38,530 nucleotides of DNA, taken from the NCBI GenBank assembly GCA_937901905.1, contig CALDIF010000053.1:1-38530 (forward strand). Reading direction: 5' to 3'. The translations under genes were made by a program, and so were the position numbers. Source of the stretch: an uncultured Porphyromonadaceae bacterium (GTDB lineage Bacteria > Bacteroidota > Bacteroidia > Bacteroidales > Muribaculaceae). Position 1 is the first letter of the stretch. The number at the start of each line of letters is the position of its first letter. Below the pieces are notes generated by a model. The model did no database searches. It was not told the DNA's origin and was given only the letters and a program-made list of their open reading frames with translations. This document shows, piece after piece, positions 13,072 to 21,749 of the stretch.

Positions 13072-13653
13072 ATGAAAAAGGTATTGGCATTTATCATGGT
13101 GCTGCTGCCCATGCTGGCATGCGCCCAGACGGTTGGCACGTTCTCCAACCAACACGCTAAAAGAACGGATATGACGGTACAGTTGCTCACCAAGAACAAC
13201 AAGCCCGAATATGTGTGCTTTGAGGCTCAGACTAAAGGCGGCTTCGCCGAAGTGTGGGTCAAGTACAAAGACCTCGCCAAGTTCCGCCAGGCCCTCATCG
13301 ACGCACGAGACAAATATGTGGAATGGAAACAGGTCGCCGACGAGAACAACGTTACCAACTTCCGCAAGGACATCCCTGTCAAGTTCCCGAAGCCGATATA
13401 CTGGTGGGAGATTGCCGGCGAAAGGTTCTACGATGACTACACAGGCTGGAAGATGATATTCTCGGCAACCGAACACGGACGGTTCGCGTTCATGCTCACC
13501 GAGACGAAACACATGAAGAACCGATACATCACGGAGAACTACCGTGTCACGTTCTCCTGTGTGGAGGACTTCGACTCTCTCATCAACGCGCTCGACCCCG
13601 AAAAGGTGAAGGCAGTCGAGGGCAACCCAGCCGACGCCGACCTCTTCAAATGA
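13072..13653 (+). CDS. Secreted protein encoded next to the phage repressor
   Basis: 193 residues with a clear signal peptide (MKKVLAFIMVLLPMLACAQT, cleavage near ACA-QT). The mature part has alternating strands and aromatic residues (PEYVCFEAQTKGGFAEVWVK, PKPIYWWEIAGERFYDDYTG, RVTFSCVEDFDSLINAL) and no family that I recognise. It begins three bases after the repressor stop, so it is probably expressed from the prophage in the lysogen. That position fits a lysogenic-conversion or superinfection-exclusion protein acting in the periplasm. Confidence 0.7.
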   Translation: MKKVLAFIMVLLPMLACAQTVGTFSNQHAKRTDMTVQLLTKNNKPEYVCFEAQTKGGFAEVWVKYKDLAKFRQALIDARDKYVEWKQVADENNVTNFRKDIPVKFPKPIYWWEIAGERFYDDYTGWKMIFSATEHGRFAFMLTETKHMKNRYITENYRVTFSCVEDFDSLINALDPEKVKAVEGNPADADLFK

Positions 13654-13821
13654 CAAAAAATTGCCGGATTATTGTCGGGGAAGTTTTCGCAATCACCTCG
13701 CCTCGGCAATATCCGGCTCGCTACAAGCAAGTTACACGGCAACCACTTGCACATTACGCAAACTTGCACTATGTTGACCTGCGGTCGAAATCAGGCTGCA
13801 CCTCGGAAATGCTCAAATAAA
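13654..13821. other. Probable phage-chromosome boundary region
   Basis: The last phage-like gene ends at 13653 and the first chromosomal promoter starts at 13822. The interval contains an interrupted inverted repeat (ATTGCCGGAT at 13660-13669 and related CGGCAATATCCGG at about 13703-13715), but no integrase and no tRNA gene. The second att copy would lie outside the window, so no core can be defined. Confidence 0.35.
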
Positions 13822-13853
13822 TTTGGCATTTCGCTCGGTTTGCACTAATTTTG
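13822..13853 (+). promoter_or_regulatory. Bacteroidetes-type promoter of the glycosyltransferase gene
   Basis: TTTG (13822-13825), a 20-bp spacer, then TAATTTTG (13846-13853): a perfect fit to the primary sigma factor consensus of Bacteroidetes. The start codon lies 19 bases further on at 13873. Confidence 0.8.
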
Positions 13854-13872
13854 CGAATTAAAATTCACAAAA

Positions 13873-14832
13873 ATGGATATTTCGGTTGTCATACCACTAT
13901 ATAACGAGGCACAGTCGCTCCCCGAGTTGGCTGAATGGATTGAGCGCGTGATGAAAGAACACGGGTTTTCCTACGAGGTACTGATGATTAACGACGGCAG
14001 CACCGACGACTCGTGGAAGGTCATCAAAGGTCTCCATGAGAAAAACCCTGCCATCAAGGGTGTGTCGTTCAGACGCAATTACGGCAAGTCACCGGCACTG
14101 CACATCGGTTTTGAGCGAGCCGGGGGCGATGTCATTATCACAATGGACGCCGACCTGCAAGATAGTCCCGATGAAATTCCCGAACTCTATCGCATGATTG
14201 TGGAAGACGGATACGACCTCGTGAGCGGTTGGAAAAAGAAACGCTACGATCCGCTCAACAAGACCATTCCGACCAAGCTGTTCAATGCCACGGCACGACG
14301 CGTCAGCGGTATTAAAAACCTGCACGATTTCAATTGCGGTCTCAAGGCCTACCGTCGCGATGTGATCAAGCACATTGAAGTGTACGGTGACATGCACCGC
14401 TATGTGCCCTACCTTGCCAAGATTGCCGGTTTCACGCGCATCGGCGAGAAGGTTGTACATCACCAAGCGCGCAAGTACGGCAAGACAAAATTCGGACTTG
14501 ACCGTTTTGTCAACGGTTATCTCGACTTGTTGACCTTGTGGTTTCATGCCAAATTCGGTGTTAAGCCGATGCACTTTTTCGGTTTGTTAGGCAGTTTCAT
14601 GTTTCTCATTGGGCTTGTTGCCGTGATGGTAGTAGGTGGCATTAAATTGGCTCACATCATCAACGGCACACCACACCCCCTCGTGACCGATTCGCCCTAT
14701 TTCTTCTTGTCGCTCACGGCAATGCTGCTGGGAACACAATTGTTTTTGACCGGTTTCTTGGGAGAACTCATCATTCGCAATTCGCCCTCACGCAACCACT
14801 ATGAGATTAATGAAGAGATCGTGGCTGAATAA
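13873..14832 (+). CDS. GT2-family glycosyltransferase, DPM1/ArnC-like
   Basis: 319 residues. The GT-A domain shows MDISVVIPLYNEAQSLPEL, NDGSTDDSW and the DxD-type MDADLQDSPDEIPEL, the standard layout of polyprenyl-phosphate glycosyltransferases (DPM1, ArnC, GtrB). FNCGLKAYRRDV is the usual acceptor-side motif. Two transmembrane helices follow near residues 235-260 and 275-300. It should transfer a sugar from a nucleotide donor to a polyprenyl phosphate on the cytoplasmic face. The next gene overlaps its end, forming an operon with the DUF6452 and DUF6048 genes. Confidence 0.85.
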   Translation: MDISVVIPLYNEAQSLPELAEWIERVMKEHGFSYEVLMINDGSTDDSWKVIKGLHEKNPAIKGVSFRRNYGKSPALHIGFERAGGDVIITMDADLQDSPDEIPELYRMIVEDGYDLVSGWKKKRYDPLNKTIPTKLFNATARRVSGIKNLHDFNCGLKAYRRDVIKHIEVYGDMHRYVPYLAKIAGFTRIGEKVVHHQARKYGKTKFGLDRFVNGYLDLLTLWFHAKFGVKPMHFFGLLGSFMFLIGLVAVMVVGGIKLAHIINGTPHPLVTDSPYFFLSLTAMLLGTQLFLTGFLGELIIRNSPSRNHYEINEEIVAE

Positions 14833-15310
14833 GTTTTTACCGACTGTTGCGGTTATTGCGACGATGTGTTGCGGTTGCAGCGACGACGTGTGTTACGACA
14901 ACACGAGTGCATTGGCATTGCTTCGCTTTTACACGTCGGGTACCACTACACAGGTATCGCCGGTAGCGACATCAATCGGTGGAATTGGGGTACCGGGCGA
15001 CACCTTGCTGCTCGATAGCGTCACCGCCGGCGATGTTTACCTGCCGTTGCGCCCCAACGTGACGACATCACAGTTCAAAATACGCCTATGCCGCATCGCT
15101 GATAACGACACTACATTTGTCACCGACACACTGACCGTCGGTTACACACCTCTGCCCTACTTCGTCTCTCACGAGTGCGGAGCGATGTACCATTTTCGTC
15201 TTAATGATGTCGACGTCACCCGTCACTTGATTGACAGCGTTGCTATCGCTGCCGCCGTGGTCACCAATGTGCCACAGGTGTCATTGCGCATCTATATCCC
15301 TACCGACTGA
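14810..15310 (+). CDS. DUF6452-family lipoprotein
   Basis: About 166 residues starting MKRSWLNKFLPTVAVIATMC; an ATG three codons earlier is also possible. The signal segment ends in CCGCSDDVC, with a lipobox-like Cys and a conserved C-YDN start of the mature part. The remainder is beta-rich (TSQFKIRLCRIADNDTTFVT, PYFVSHECGAMYHF) as in the Bacteroidetes-specific DUF6452, which is regularly found beside DUF6048. It is probably an envelope lipoprotein. It overlaps the glycosyltransferase gene by about 23 bases and is followed after two bases by its partner. Confidence 0.65.
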   Translation: MKRSWLNKFLPTVAVIATMCCGCSDDVCYDNTSALALLRFYTSGTTTQVSPVATSIGGIGVPGDTLLLDSVTAGDVYLPLRPNVTTSQFKIRLCRIADNDTTFVTDTLTVGYTPLPYFVSHECGAMYHFRLNDVDVTRHLIDSVAIAAAVVTNVPQVSLRIYIPTD

Positions 15311-15312
15311 CC

Positions 15313-16110
15313 ATGATGAGACACTTGTTCATAGCAATGGCACTGGCGATGACATCACTCATCGTTGTCGCGCAAGACCGGGGACGTGTCATCACGCCCG
15401 TCAAGCCCGAGACTAACGTGGTCAAACCACCCGGGAAGGGTATCGACGAGAAGACCATTCAACAATACATCAGCGGTGACACGGTCAGCGCGGCACGCGA
15501 GGCTCGCAAGGACTCGTTACGCCGTGTTTACACCCATTACCCACGGCTGACCGGCATCGACCTTTACGCGACATGGCTCGACTTGCTGCTCATGGCATGC
15601 GGGCAGGACTACGGCAGCGTGGGGGTCGGCGTGAACATCAATATGTGGAACCGTTTATTACCCACGGCAGAGTTAGGCTTCGGGCGTGCACGTTCCACAC
15701 TTGATGACGGCAAAGGCACTTATCGGGGCAAATTCTCACCGTACTTTAAAGTGGGAGCGCAATACAATTTCCTGTTCAAGCAGAAGCCTGATTACCGCCT
15801 CGGTGTAGGCGTTATAATGGGTTACAGCACATTCGGGTACGACGTGACCGACATTGATATTAACGATAATTATTGGCAATATCACGAGACACTTGACATC
15901 ACCGGCGAACGGGCGAGCGCGCTATGGGCCGAACTGACAGCCGGCATCAAGGTCAAGATTGCCGGACACGTGTCGCTCGGGTGGTCAGCACATTACCACT
16001 TCATGCTACACAGCCCACGCAGCGACAGGGGCAAGCCGTGGTATATTCCCGGTTACGGCACACGCAGCAGTAACCTCACCGCGACAGCCGCTGTGTATTA
16101 TACTTTCTGA
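15313..16110 (+). CDS. DUF6048-family predicted outer-membrane protein
   Basis: 265 residues with a signal peptide (MMRHLFIAMALAMTSLIVVA-QD), a polar linker, then RLTGIDLYATWLDLLLMACG and repeated amphipathic strands (GSVGVGVNINMWNRLLPTAE, KFSPYFKVGAQYNFLFKQ, HVSLGWSAHYHFMLHSP), ending in VYYTF with a C-terminal aromatic residue typical of beta barrels. It fits DUF6048, the usual neighbour of DUF6452. The pair is probably an envelope complex of unknown function. Confidence 0.65.
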   Translation: MMRHLFIAMALAMTSLIVVAQDRGRVITPVKPETNVVKPPGKGIDEKTIQQYISGDTVSAAREARKDSLRRVYTHYPRLTGIDLYATWLDLLLMACGQDYGSVGVGVNINMWNRLLPTAELGFGRARSTLDDGKGTYRGKFSPYFKVGAQYNFLFKQKPDYRLGVGVIMGYSTFGYDVTDIDINDNYWQYHETLDITGERASALWAELTAGIKVKIAGHVSLGWSAHYHFMLHSPRSDRGKPWYIPGYGTRSSNLTATAAVYYTF

Positions 16111-16142
16111 ACAGTGTGAACAAACTCGATACTAATATGAAA

Positions 16143-16191
16143 CGTTTTAATTACACCCTCATCAAGCAGGTTGAACAATCACGTTAAAACG
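16143..16191. terminator. Inverted repeat between convergent genes
   Basis: CGTTTTAA (16143-16150) and TTAAAACG (16184-16191) are a perfect 8-bp inverted repeat with a 33-base loop, between the DUF6048 gene and the convergent methyltransferase gene. It may act as a bidirectional terminator; the long loop makes this uncertain. Confidence 0.35.
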
Positions 16192-16214
16192 AGAGACATC
16201 TGAGTTCATTCTTA

Positions 16215-17132
16215 TCAATAATTCGTGATTAACAATTCACTGAGTTTTCCGCGCTTGGCAGCATTGGCATTGACCGAACGCGATGCCATCACATGCTTGA
16301 AGTTAAATCCCTGATACAATTCCTCAAAAAAGGTGTCATTGGGGTTTGCGGCATGGCAATCGGCGTTGCTCAACATCCACAACACGTTACCTAATTCATG
16401 CAATTCTCGGCAACAATAAGACAACCTGCGCTGACTTTCGTCATCGAATTGCTCTTTAACATAGGAATTGAAACTTGAAGTGGCGCTCAAGGGGCGATAT
16501 GGGGGATCAAAATATACAAAGTTGATAGTGCCGTTATCAAGCAAATCAACGGTTTTATAATAATCTCCATCGGTAATCAACAAATCACAATTATTCAACA
16601 ATGCACTATCGGCATAGATGACTGTTTCATTACATATAATCGGATTTGCATAGCGCCCGAATGGAACGTTGAACTCTCCTCTTGAGTTTTCCCGATACAA
16701 TCCGTTAAAGCATGTTTTGTTTAAAAAAAACAATAGGACTGTACCGGTGAGCACATCAGATTGTTCTTCGTTAAAACGGGAACGCATGTTGAGGTAAACC
16801 TGCTTGCGTGCAGCTTCATCGGTTACTCGCTTGTATTCTTTTTCAATTTTCCTCAATTGAGCCACCAACTCATCGGGACGTTCTTTCACTACAAGATAGG
16901 CATCGGTAAGCCGTTTATTTATATCATTAATGACAACTCGCTTGATATTCGGAAATCGTTGTAACATGAAAAACAACATTGCCCCTCCTCCCACAAACGG
17001 CTCTACATAAGTAAATTCCTCCACTTCATCGAGTTGATGAGGCAGAGACTGTGCAAGTTGAGGTAATAGTTGTCCTTTACCGCCCACCCATTTTACAAAC
17101 GGGCGAGCAACGCGAGTAACAGCAGTTGTCAT
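16215..17132 (-). CDS. Solitary DNA adenine methyltransferase, D12 class
   Basis: 305 residues from MTTAVTRVARPFVKWVGGKG. The motif I region FVKWVGGKGQLLPQL, PFVGGGAMLFFMLQRF and the catalytic DPPY (FVYFDPPYRPLSATSS) are complete, as is the typical end NANAAKRGKLSELLITNY. This matches the DpnM/Dam-like N6-adenine methyltransferases, many of which recognise GATC, but the specificity cannot be read from sequence. No restriction gene is adjacent, so it looks like an orphan enzyme. Its base composition is lower in GC than its neighbours', suggesting acquisition. A TTG start at 17150 is less likely. Confidence 0.85.
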   Translation of the reverse strand: MTTAVTRVARPFVKWVGGKGQLLPQLAQSLPHQLDEVEEFTYVEPFVGGGAMLFFMLQRFPNIKRVVINDINKRLTDAYLVVKERPDELVAQLRKIEKEYKRVTDEAARKQVYLNMRSRFNEEQSDVLTGTVLLFFLNKTCFNGLYRENSRGEFNVPFGRYANPIICNETVIYADSALLNNCDLLITDGDYYKTVDLLDNGTINFVYFDPPYRPLSATSSFNSYVKEQFDDESQRRLSYCCRELHELGNVLWMLSNADCHAANPNDTFFEELYQGFNFKHVMASRSVNANAAKRGKLSELLITNY

Positions 17133-17148
17133 TGTCAGTACAATATTC

Positions 17149-17187
17149 AAACCTATGGGGGTCGGTGAGCCCTTCCCCTATAGGTTT
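17149..17187 (-). terminator. Strong hairpin between fumarase and the methyltransferase
   Basis: AAACCTAT/ATAGGTTT continues, after a G-T pair, into GGGG/CCCC: a 13-bp stem with a 13-base loop. It begins 16 bases after the fumarase stop and ends 17 bases before the methyltransferase start, so it may terminate fumarase transcripts or limit read-through into the methyltransferase. Confidence 0.5.
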
Positions 17188-17202
17188 GCAACATATCGGT
17201 TG

Positions 17203-18822
17203 TCAAAGGGTTTTGAAAAAGTCGTTACCCTTGTTGTCAACGAGAATGAACGCCGGGAAGTCAACAACGCGGATTTTCCACACGGCTTCCATGCCCAACT
17301 CGGGATACTCGACACACTCGATGCTCTTGATGCTCTCTTGAGAGAGAATGGCAGCCGGGCCGCCAATCGAGCCGAGATAGAAACCGCCGTACTTCTTGCA
17401 AGCATCGGTAACCTCCTGACCACGATTACCCTTGGCTATCATGAGCAGGCTTGCGCCATGGCTCTGGAACTCGTCAACATAGGGGTCCATGCGGTTTGCC
17501 GTCGTGGGACCCATCGAGCCACATGGCATACCGACCGGTGTCTTGGCGGGACCGGCATACAGCACGGGGTGATCCATGATGTATTGAGGCAGCCCGTCGC
17601 CGCGATCCAAGCGTTCTTTCCACTTGGCATGGGCGATGTCGCGTCCGACGATGATAGTGCCACTGAGCGACAAGCGAGTTGCAACAGGGTATTTGTCAAG
17701 AATAGCCAGCGTCTCGCTCATGGGGCGGTCAAGATCAATCTTGACTCCACCACCCTCACCGGCATTACGCAAAGCCTCGGGAATCAAATCGGTCGGATTG
17801 GTGTCGAGACGCTCAATCCACACACCCTCGCGGTTGATTTTCGCCTTGATATTACGGTCGGCACTGCAGCTGACGCCCAAACCAATCGGGCAAGATGCAC
17901 CATGACGCGGCAAACGCACGATGCGCACATCGTGTGCCATATATTTGCCACCGAACTGCGCTCCGAGTCCTATCTTGTGAGCCTCGGCAAGCACTTGTTT
18001 CTCCAATTCCACGTCACGGAAGGCACGTCCCGTTTCATCGCCGGTAGTGGGCAACGTGTCGTAGTAGTGGGTCGATGCCAACTTCACTGTCAACAAGTTG
18101 CGTTCGGCACTCGTACCACCTATCACGAATGCGATATGATAAGGCGGACAAGCGGCGGTGCCGAGGGTTTTCATCTTCTCGACAAGGAATGGCACTAACG
18201 TAGCGGGATTGAGCACAGCCTTAGTCATCTGGTACAAGTAGGTCTTGTTGGCACTGCCCCCCCCCTTGGTTACACACAAGAAGCGATATTCCATGCCCTC
18301 GGTAGCCTCAATGTCAATTTGAGCCGGCAAGTTACAACGCGTGTTCACCTCCTCATACATCGAGAGGGGTGCGTTTTGCGAGTAACGCAAGTTCTCTTGT
18401 GTGTAAGTGTCGTACACTCCACGCGACAAGGCTTCCTCGTCGCAATATCCTGTCCACACTTGTTGCCCCTTCTCGCCATGAATGATAGCCGTGCCGGTAT
18501 CTTGGCACAGCGGTAACTTGCCCTTGAGGGCGACCTCGGCATTGCGAAGGAATGTCAATGCCACATACTTGTCGTTGTCGCTTGCCTCGGGGTCGTGCAA
18601 GATGCGCGCCACCTGCTCGTTGTGACTGCGACGCAGCATGAACGACACGTCACGAAACGCAGCGCGCGTGAGGGCGGTCAGTGCCTCGGGAGCGACCTTC
18701 AACACGGGTTTGCCTTCAAACTCGCCCACACTCACGCCCTCGGACGTGAGCAAATAATACTCGGTGTCGTCCGGTCCCAACTGGAACATCGGAGCATAAC
18801 GGAATTCCGGTGTATTAGCCAT
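17203..18822 (-). CDS. fumB: Class I fumarate hydratase, iron-sulfur type
   Basis: 539 residues, full length for the dimeric class I family. Conserved segments include LPLCQDTGTAIIHGEKGQQV (first cluster Cys), the Gly-rich FLCVTKGGGSANKTYLYQM, GLGAQFGGKYMAHDVRIVRL, GASCPIGLGVSCSADRNIKA and the C-terminal beta domain (LSLSGTIIVGRDIAHAKWKE, PVGMPCGSMGPTTANRMDP). It interconverts fumarate and malate with a [4Fe-4S] cluster, in Bacteroidales mainly in the reductive branch towards succinate. It is 56 bases downstream of apbE on the same strand, a likely operon. The fumA/fumB symbol choice is arbitrary. Confidence 0.95.
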   Translation of the reverse strand: MANTPEFRYAPMFQLGPDDTEYYLLTSEGVSVGEFEGKPVLKVAPEALTALTRAAFRDVSFMLRRSHNEQVARILHDPEASDNDKYVALTFLRNAEVALKGKLPLCQDTGTAIIHGEKGQQVWTGYCDEEALSRGVYDTYTQENLRYSQNAPLSMYEEVNTRCNLPAQIDIEATEGMEYRFLCVTKGGGSANKTYLYQMTKAVLNPATLVPFLVEKMKTLGTAACPPYHIAFVIGGTSAERNLLTVKLASTHYYDTLPTTGDETGRAFRDVELEKQVLAEAHKIGLGAQFGGKYMAHDVRIVRLPRHGASCPIGLGVSCSADRNIKAKINREGVWIERLDTNPTDLIPEALRNAGEGGGVKIDLDRPMSETLAILDKYPVATRLSLSGTIIVGRDIAHAKWKERLDRGDGLPQYIMDHPVLYAGPAKTPVGMPCGSMGPTTANRMDPYVDEFQSHGASLLMIAKGNRGQEVTDACKKYGGFYLGSIGGPAAILSQESIKSIECVEYPELGMEAVWKIRVVDFPAFILVDNKGNDFFKTL

Positions 18823-18878
18823 ATTATTAAGAAAATCAGATAAAAATATATTAATTAAACAATTTCGGGTAATTCAAT

Positions 18879-19904
18879 TCATTGTTCGACAAGGTCGGCA
18901 AATCGCGAGTTGCTCCATGCCACAAATCGGCCGAGACTATCGACTTTAACTGTCATCACGCCGAGCGAGCCATGTCCGACAAAGTCACGGCGCACACGTT
19001 CATCGCCCATTGCCATACAAGCGGTAGACCACGCGTCGGCAGTCATGCAATCATCGGCTATCACGGTCACGCTGACGAGGTCACCCACGACGGCATCACC
19101 GGTAACGGGATTGATGATGTGGCTCACACGGCGCGTACCGTCGTCTCGCCACTGACGATAATTGCCACTTGTCGCCACTGCATGCCCCGAAGCCACCACG
19201 TTGACCAGCGACACGTGCCGCACGCTATCGCTCACAACAGGAGCGTCAATGCTCACTCGCCACGGAGTGCCGTGATTGCTCGTTCCGGCACACACGACCT
19301 CGCCGCCGATCTCGACCATGTAGTTGCGCACACCATTACGCGAGAGCATGTTTGCCACCATGTCGCAAGCCAAGCCCTTAGCGATACTGCTGAAGTCCAA
19401 CTGTACACGAGGGTCTGCCTTGAGCAGTCGACCGTTGACGATGCTCGTCTTGTCCAACCCCACGAAGTCGAGAACCGAGTCCAGGACTTCGCGCGTCGGT
19501 GATACAGCAGCGCCATCGTCACCGAAGCCCCACAGTCTCACCAGAGGACGCACGGTGGGGTCATACAAGCCGTCACTGCTTGCATTCACTGCCACAGCAC
19601 ACTCGTGAAGCCGGGTAATTATATCATCAACACTGTCGGTCGTGTTATCGTTTAATCGCGTCAGTAACGACACGGGCGAGTAAGCCGAGGCACTCGCGTC
19701 ACAGGCGGCGAACACAGCCTGAATGCTATCACCGAGGGGAGCATGAGCCTCGTACACAACGTGATAGCCGGTGGTCCACACCACGCCCTCGTCGGTATAA
19801 TAACGGGTAGCGCGACTACATTGCCACCATGTCACCGCAACTGCGACCACGGTAGCCACCGACACCGCCATATAGCGGCGTGACAAGAAGACACTATCGC
19901 TCAT
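18879..19904 (-). CDS. apbE: FAD:protein FMN transferase (ApbE)
   Basis: 341 residues with an N-terminal membrane anchor (residues 11-28). Conserved parts include LTRLNDNTTDSVDDIITRLH, DPTVRPLVRLWGFG, LDFSSIAKGLACDMVANMLS, MVEIGGEVVCAGTSNHGTPW and HIINPVTGDAVVGDLVSVTV with MTADAWSTACMAMG. ApbE attaches FMN covalently to Thr/Ser of flavoproteins such as the NQR and RNF subunits in the cell envelope. A TAATTTTG element lies 7 bases before the start, implying a very short leader. It is placed upstream of fumarase. Confidence 0.9.
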   Translation of the reverse strand: MSDSVFLSRRYMAVSVATVVAVAVTWWQCSRATRYYTDEGVVWTTGYHVVYEAHAPLGDSIQAVFAACDASASAYSPVSLLTRLNDNTTDSVDDIITRLHECAVAVNASSDGLYDPTVRPLVRLWGFGDDGAAVSPTREVLDSVLDFVGLDKTSIVNGRLLKADPRVQLDFSSIAKGLACDMVANMLSRNGVRNYMVEIGGEVVCAGTSNHGTPWRVSIDAPVVSDSVRHVSLVNVVASGHAVATSGNYRQWRDDGTRRVSHIINPVTGDAVVGDLVSVTVIADDCMTADAWSTACMAMGDERVRRDFVGHGSLGVMTVKVDSLGRFVAWSNSRFADLVEQ

Positions 19905-19966
19905 AGTTCTACAAAATTACTAATTATCATTGACATTGCGTAAAAAACTCCGAAAAAATCTCTTTT

Positions 19967-20000
19967 TTTGTGAAAATCACACTTTTTTAAACTACCTTTG
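19967..20000 (+). promoter_or_regulatory. Bacteroidetes-type promoter of the beta-barrel gene
   Basis: TTTG (19967-19970) and TACCTTTG (19993-20000) are separated by 22 bp, slightly longer than the usual 19-21. The start codon follows 35 bases later. Confidence 0.55.
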
Positions 20001-20035
20001 CCGATGGAATATTAACGCATAACATATCACTCACG

Positions 20036-20668
20036 ATGAAAAAGAGTTTAATTAGTTTTGTTTTGGTCGCCGCGGTTGCGATGAGCAGCCTTACTGCAAG
20101 TGCCATCAACTTCGGCGTACGTGGCGGTCTGGTCGTTGACAACCTCAAAATCGATTGGAATGAACAAGGACTGACTGACGCATTTAACGATCGTCTCGGC
20201 TGGCAGGTGGGTCTGATGCTTGAAGTACCACTGCCTCTCGGATTGGCTATTGACGGGTCGGTGATGTACATGCACCACGAACTTGATGTGCTTGATGCCG
20301 ACGCAAACCAATACAAGCGTTCGACCATCAATATCCCCGTTAACCTCAAGTATAAACTTAACATCATCGGTGTCGGCAAAGTTATCAAGCCGATGATTTA
20401 CACCGGTCCCGAATTCGGATTCTTGTTGAGCAACGAGAAGTTCTCGTTCAACAACATGGGCGGTCGCTTCAAGAAGTTCAATACTACATGGAACTTCGGC
20501 TTCGGCGTGGAGTTGTTCAATCATGTTCAGGTGACCGCTACTTATTGCCTCGGTCTCAACAAGAGCATCGAGCGCACTTGGGAGCATGTGGTTGACGGCA
20601 ATAAAGTTTCGGAACTCGTTGAGGGAACCAATCGTTATTGGACGGTCACTGCCGCAGTCCTCTTTTAA
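20036..20668 (+). CDS. PorT-family outer-membrane beta-barrel protein
   Basis: 210 residues with a signal peptide (MKKSLISFVLVAAVAMSSLT, cleavage near ASA-IN). The mature part starts INFGVRGGLVVDNLKIDW and contains repeated amphipathic strands (WQVGLMLEVPLPLGLAIDGS, INIPVNLKYKLNI, PMIYTGPEFGFLLSN, TWNFGFGVELFNHVQVTATY), ending with a C-terminal Phe. This is the eight-strand outer-membrane barrel of the PorT/OMP_b-brl_2 group common in Bacteroidetes. The precise role is unknown. It is monocistronic with its own promoter. Confidence 0.8.
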   Translation: MKKSLISFVLVAAVAMSSLTASAINFGVRGGLVVDNLKIDWNEQGLTDAFNDRLGWQVGLMLEVPLPLGLAIDGSVMYMHHELDVLDADANQYKRSTINIPVNLKYKLNIIGVGKVIKPMIYTGPEFGFLLSNEKFSFNNMGGRFKKFNTTWNFGFGVELFNHVQVTATYCLGLNKSIERTWEHVVDGNKVSELVEGTNRYWTVTAAVLF

Positions 20669-20933
20669 ATGACTCACGTTGAGTCTCGGGCATTCACTCA
20701 GGACATCGAAACAGGTACGGTTGCAAAACAGCGATGACCGACACGCCGTCGCGCCGTTGCTCCTCGAACATATTTTTTCATAAGACTTGTAACGAGACGG
20801 GGGCGCGTTCCGGTTCGGTTCGATTTAATATAGTGACGGTTATTCGGCTCGGACTTGAGGTTTAAAGACAATAAGGATTTTGTGGCTGTAATCGGGGCTA
20901 TAGAGGGTTATAGAATTCGCTTTAGATTTAATT

Positions 20934-21749
20934 ATGATAGGTGTATTTGATTCGGGTTTCGGTGGATTGACCATCTTGCGCGCTCTGCGCCGTCGCCTGC
21001 CACAGTACGACTATTTGTTCCTCGGCGACAATGCCCGTGCGCCCTACGGCACGCGATCGATGGAGATGGTTTATCGTTTCACCCTTGAGGCGGTACAATA
21101 CTTGTTCGCTCAAGGATGTCCGTTGGTCATTCTCGCTTGCAACACGGCGAGTGCCAAGGCTCTGCGCACCATTCAACAGCGCGATTTACCGGTAAGCGAC
21201 GACCCCACGAGACGCGTGTTAGGCGTGATACGTCCTACGGTCGAAGCAATAGGTTCACTCACATCAACGGGTCACGTAGGAGTATTCGGCACGCCGGGCA
21301 CTATCAGCAGCGAGAGTTATAACCTTGAGATTGCGCACCTATACGGTGGGCAATACACCGTCACGGGACACCCGTGCCCCATGTGGGTGCCGCTTGTGGA
21401 AAATCGTGAAAGTGACGGAGACGGAGCTGACTACTTTGTCCGTAAGGACATTGACGCGCTACTCTCTCGCGACCCGATGATAGACACGGTGATATTGGGG
21501 TGCACCCATTATCCGCTGCTCATTAACAAAATAACCCGTTACCTTCCCCAACAAGTGCGTGCGATAGAGCAAGGGCCGATAGTTGCCGACAGTCTTGCCG
21601 ACTACCTGAAACGTCACCCCGAAACGGACAGTCGTCTCACACGAACCGGCACATGCCGTTATTTGACTACCGATACCATTGACAAATTCTCGGAGTTGGC
21701 AACCGTGTTCACCGGTGAGGACGTTGTAGCGACCAAGATTGTGCTATGA
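20934..21749 (+). CDS. murI: Glutamate racemase
   Basis: 271 residues. MIGVFDSGFGGLTILRALRR contains the Asp-Ser of the active site, LACNTASAKALR the first catalytic Cys, and LGCTHYPLLINKI the second; GDNARAPYGTRS is also conserved. It makes D-glutamate for peptidoglycan. A 265-base upstream gap contains no other gene. The last four bases overlap the start of a TPR-like gene (ATGA). Confidence 0.95.
   Translation: MIGVFDSGFGGLTILRALRRRLPQYDYLFLGDNARAPYGTRSMEMVYRFTLEAVQYLFAQGCPLVILACNTASAKALRTIQQRDLPVSDDPTRRVLGVIRPTVEAIGSLTSTGHVGVFGTPGTISSESYNLEIAHLYGGQYTVTGHPCPMWVPLVENRESDGDGADYFVRKDIDALLSRDPMIDTVILGCTHYPLLINKITRYLPQQVRAIEQGPIVADSLADYLKRHPETDSRLTRTGTCRYLTTDTIDKFSELATVFTGEDVVATKIVL

Noticed and set aside
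13063..13656. A 197-codon minus-strand frame opposite the secreted phage protein
   Set aside because: The plus-strand gene has a signal peptide and is coupled to the repressor, so the antisense frame is a shadow.
17155..18198. A 347-codon plus-strand frame opposite fumarase
   Set aside because: Fumarase is unmistakable on the other strand, and the frame has no family-like motifs.
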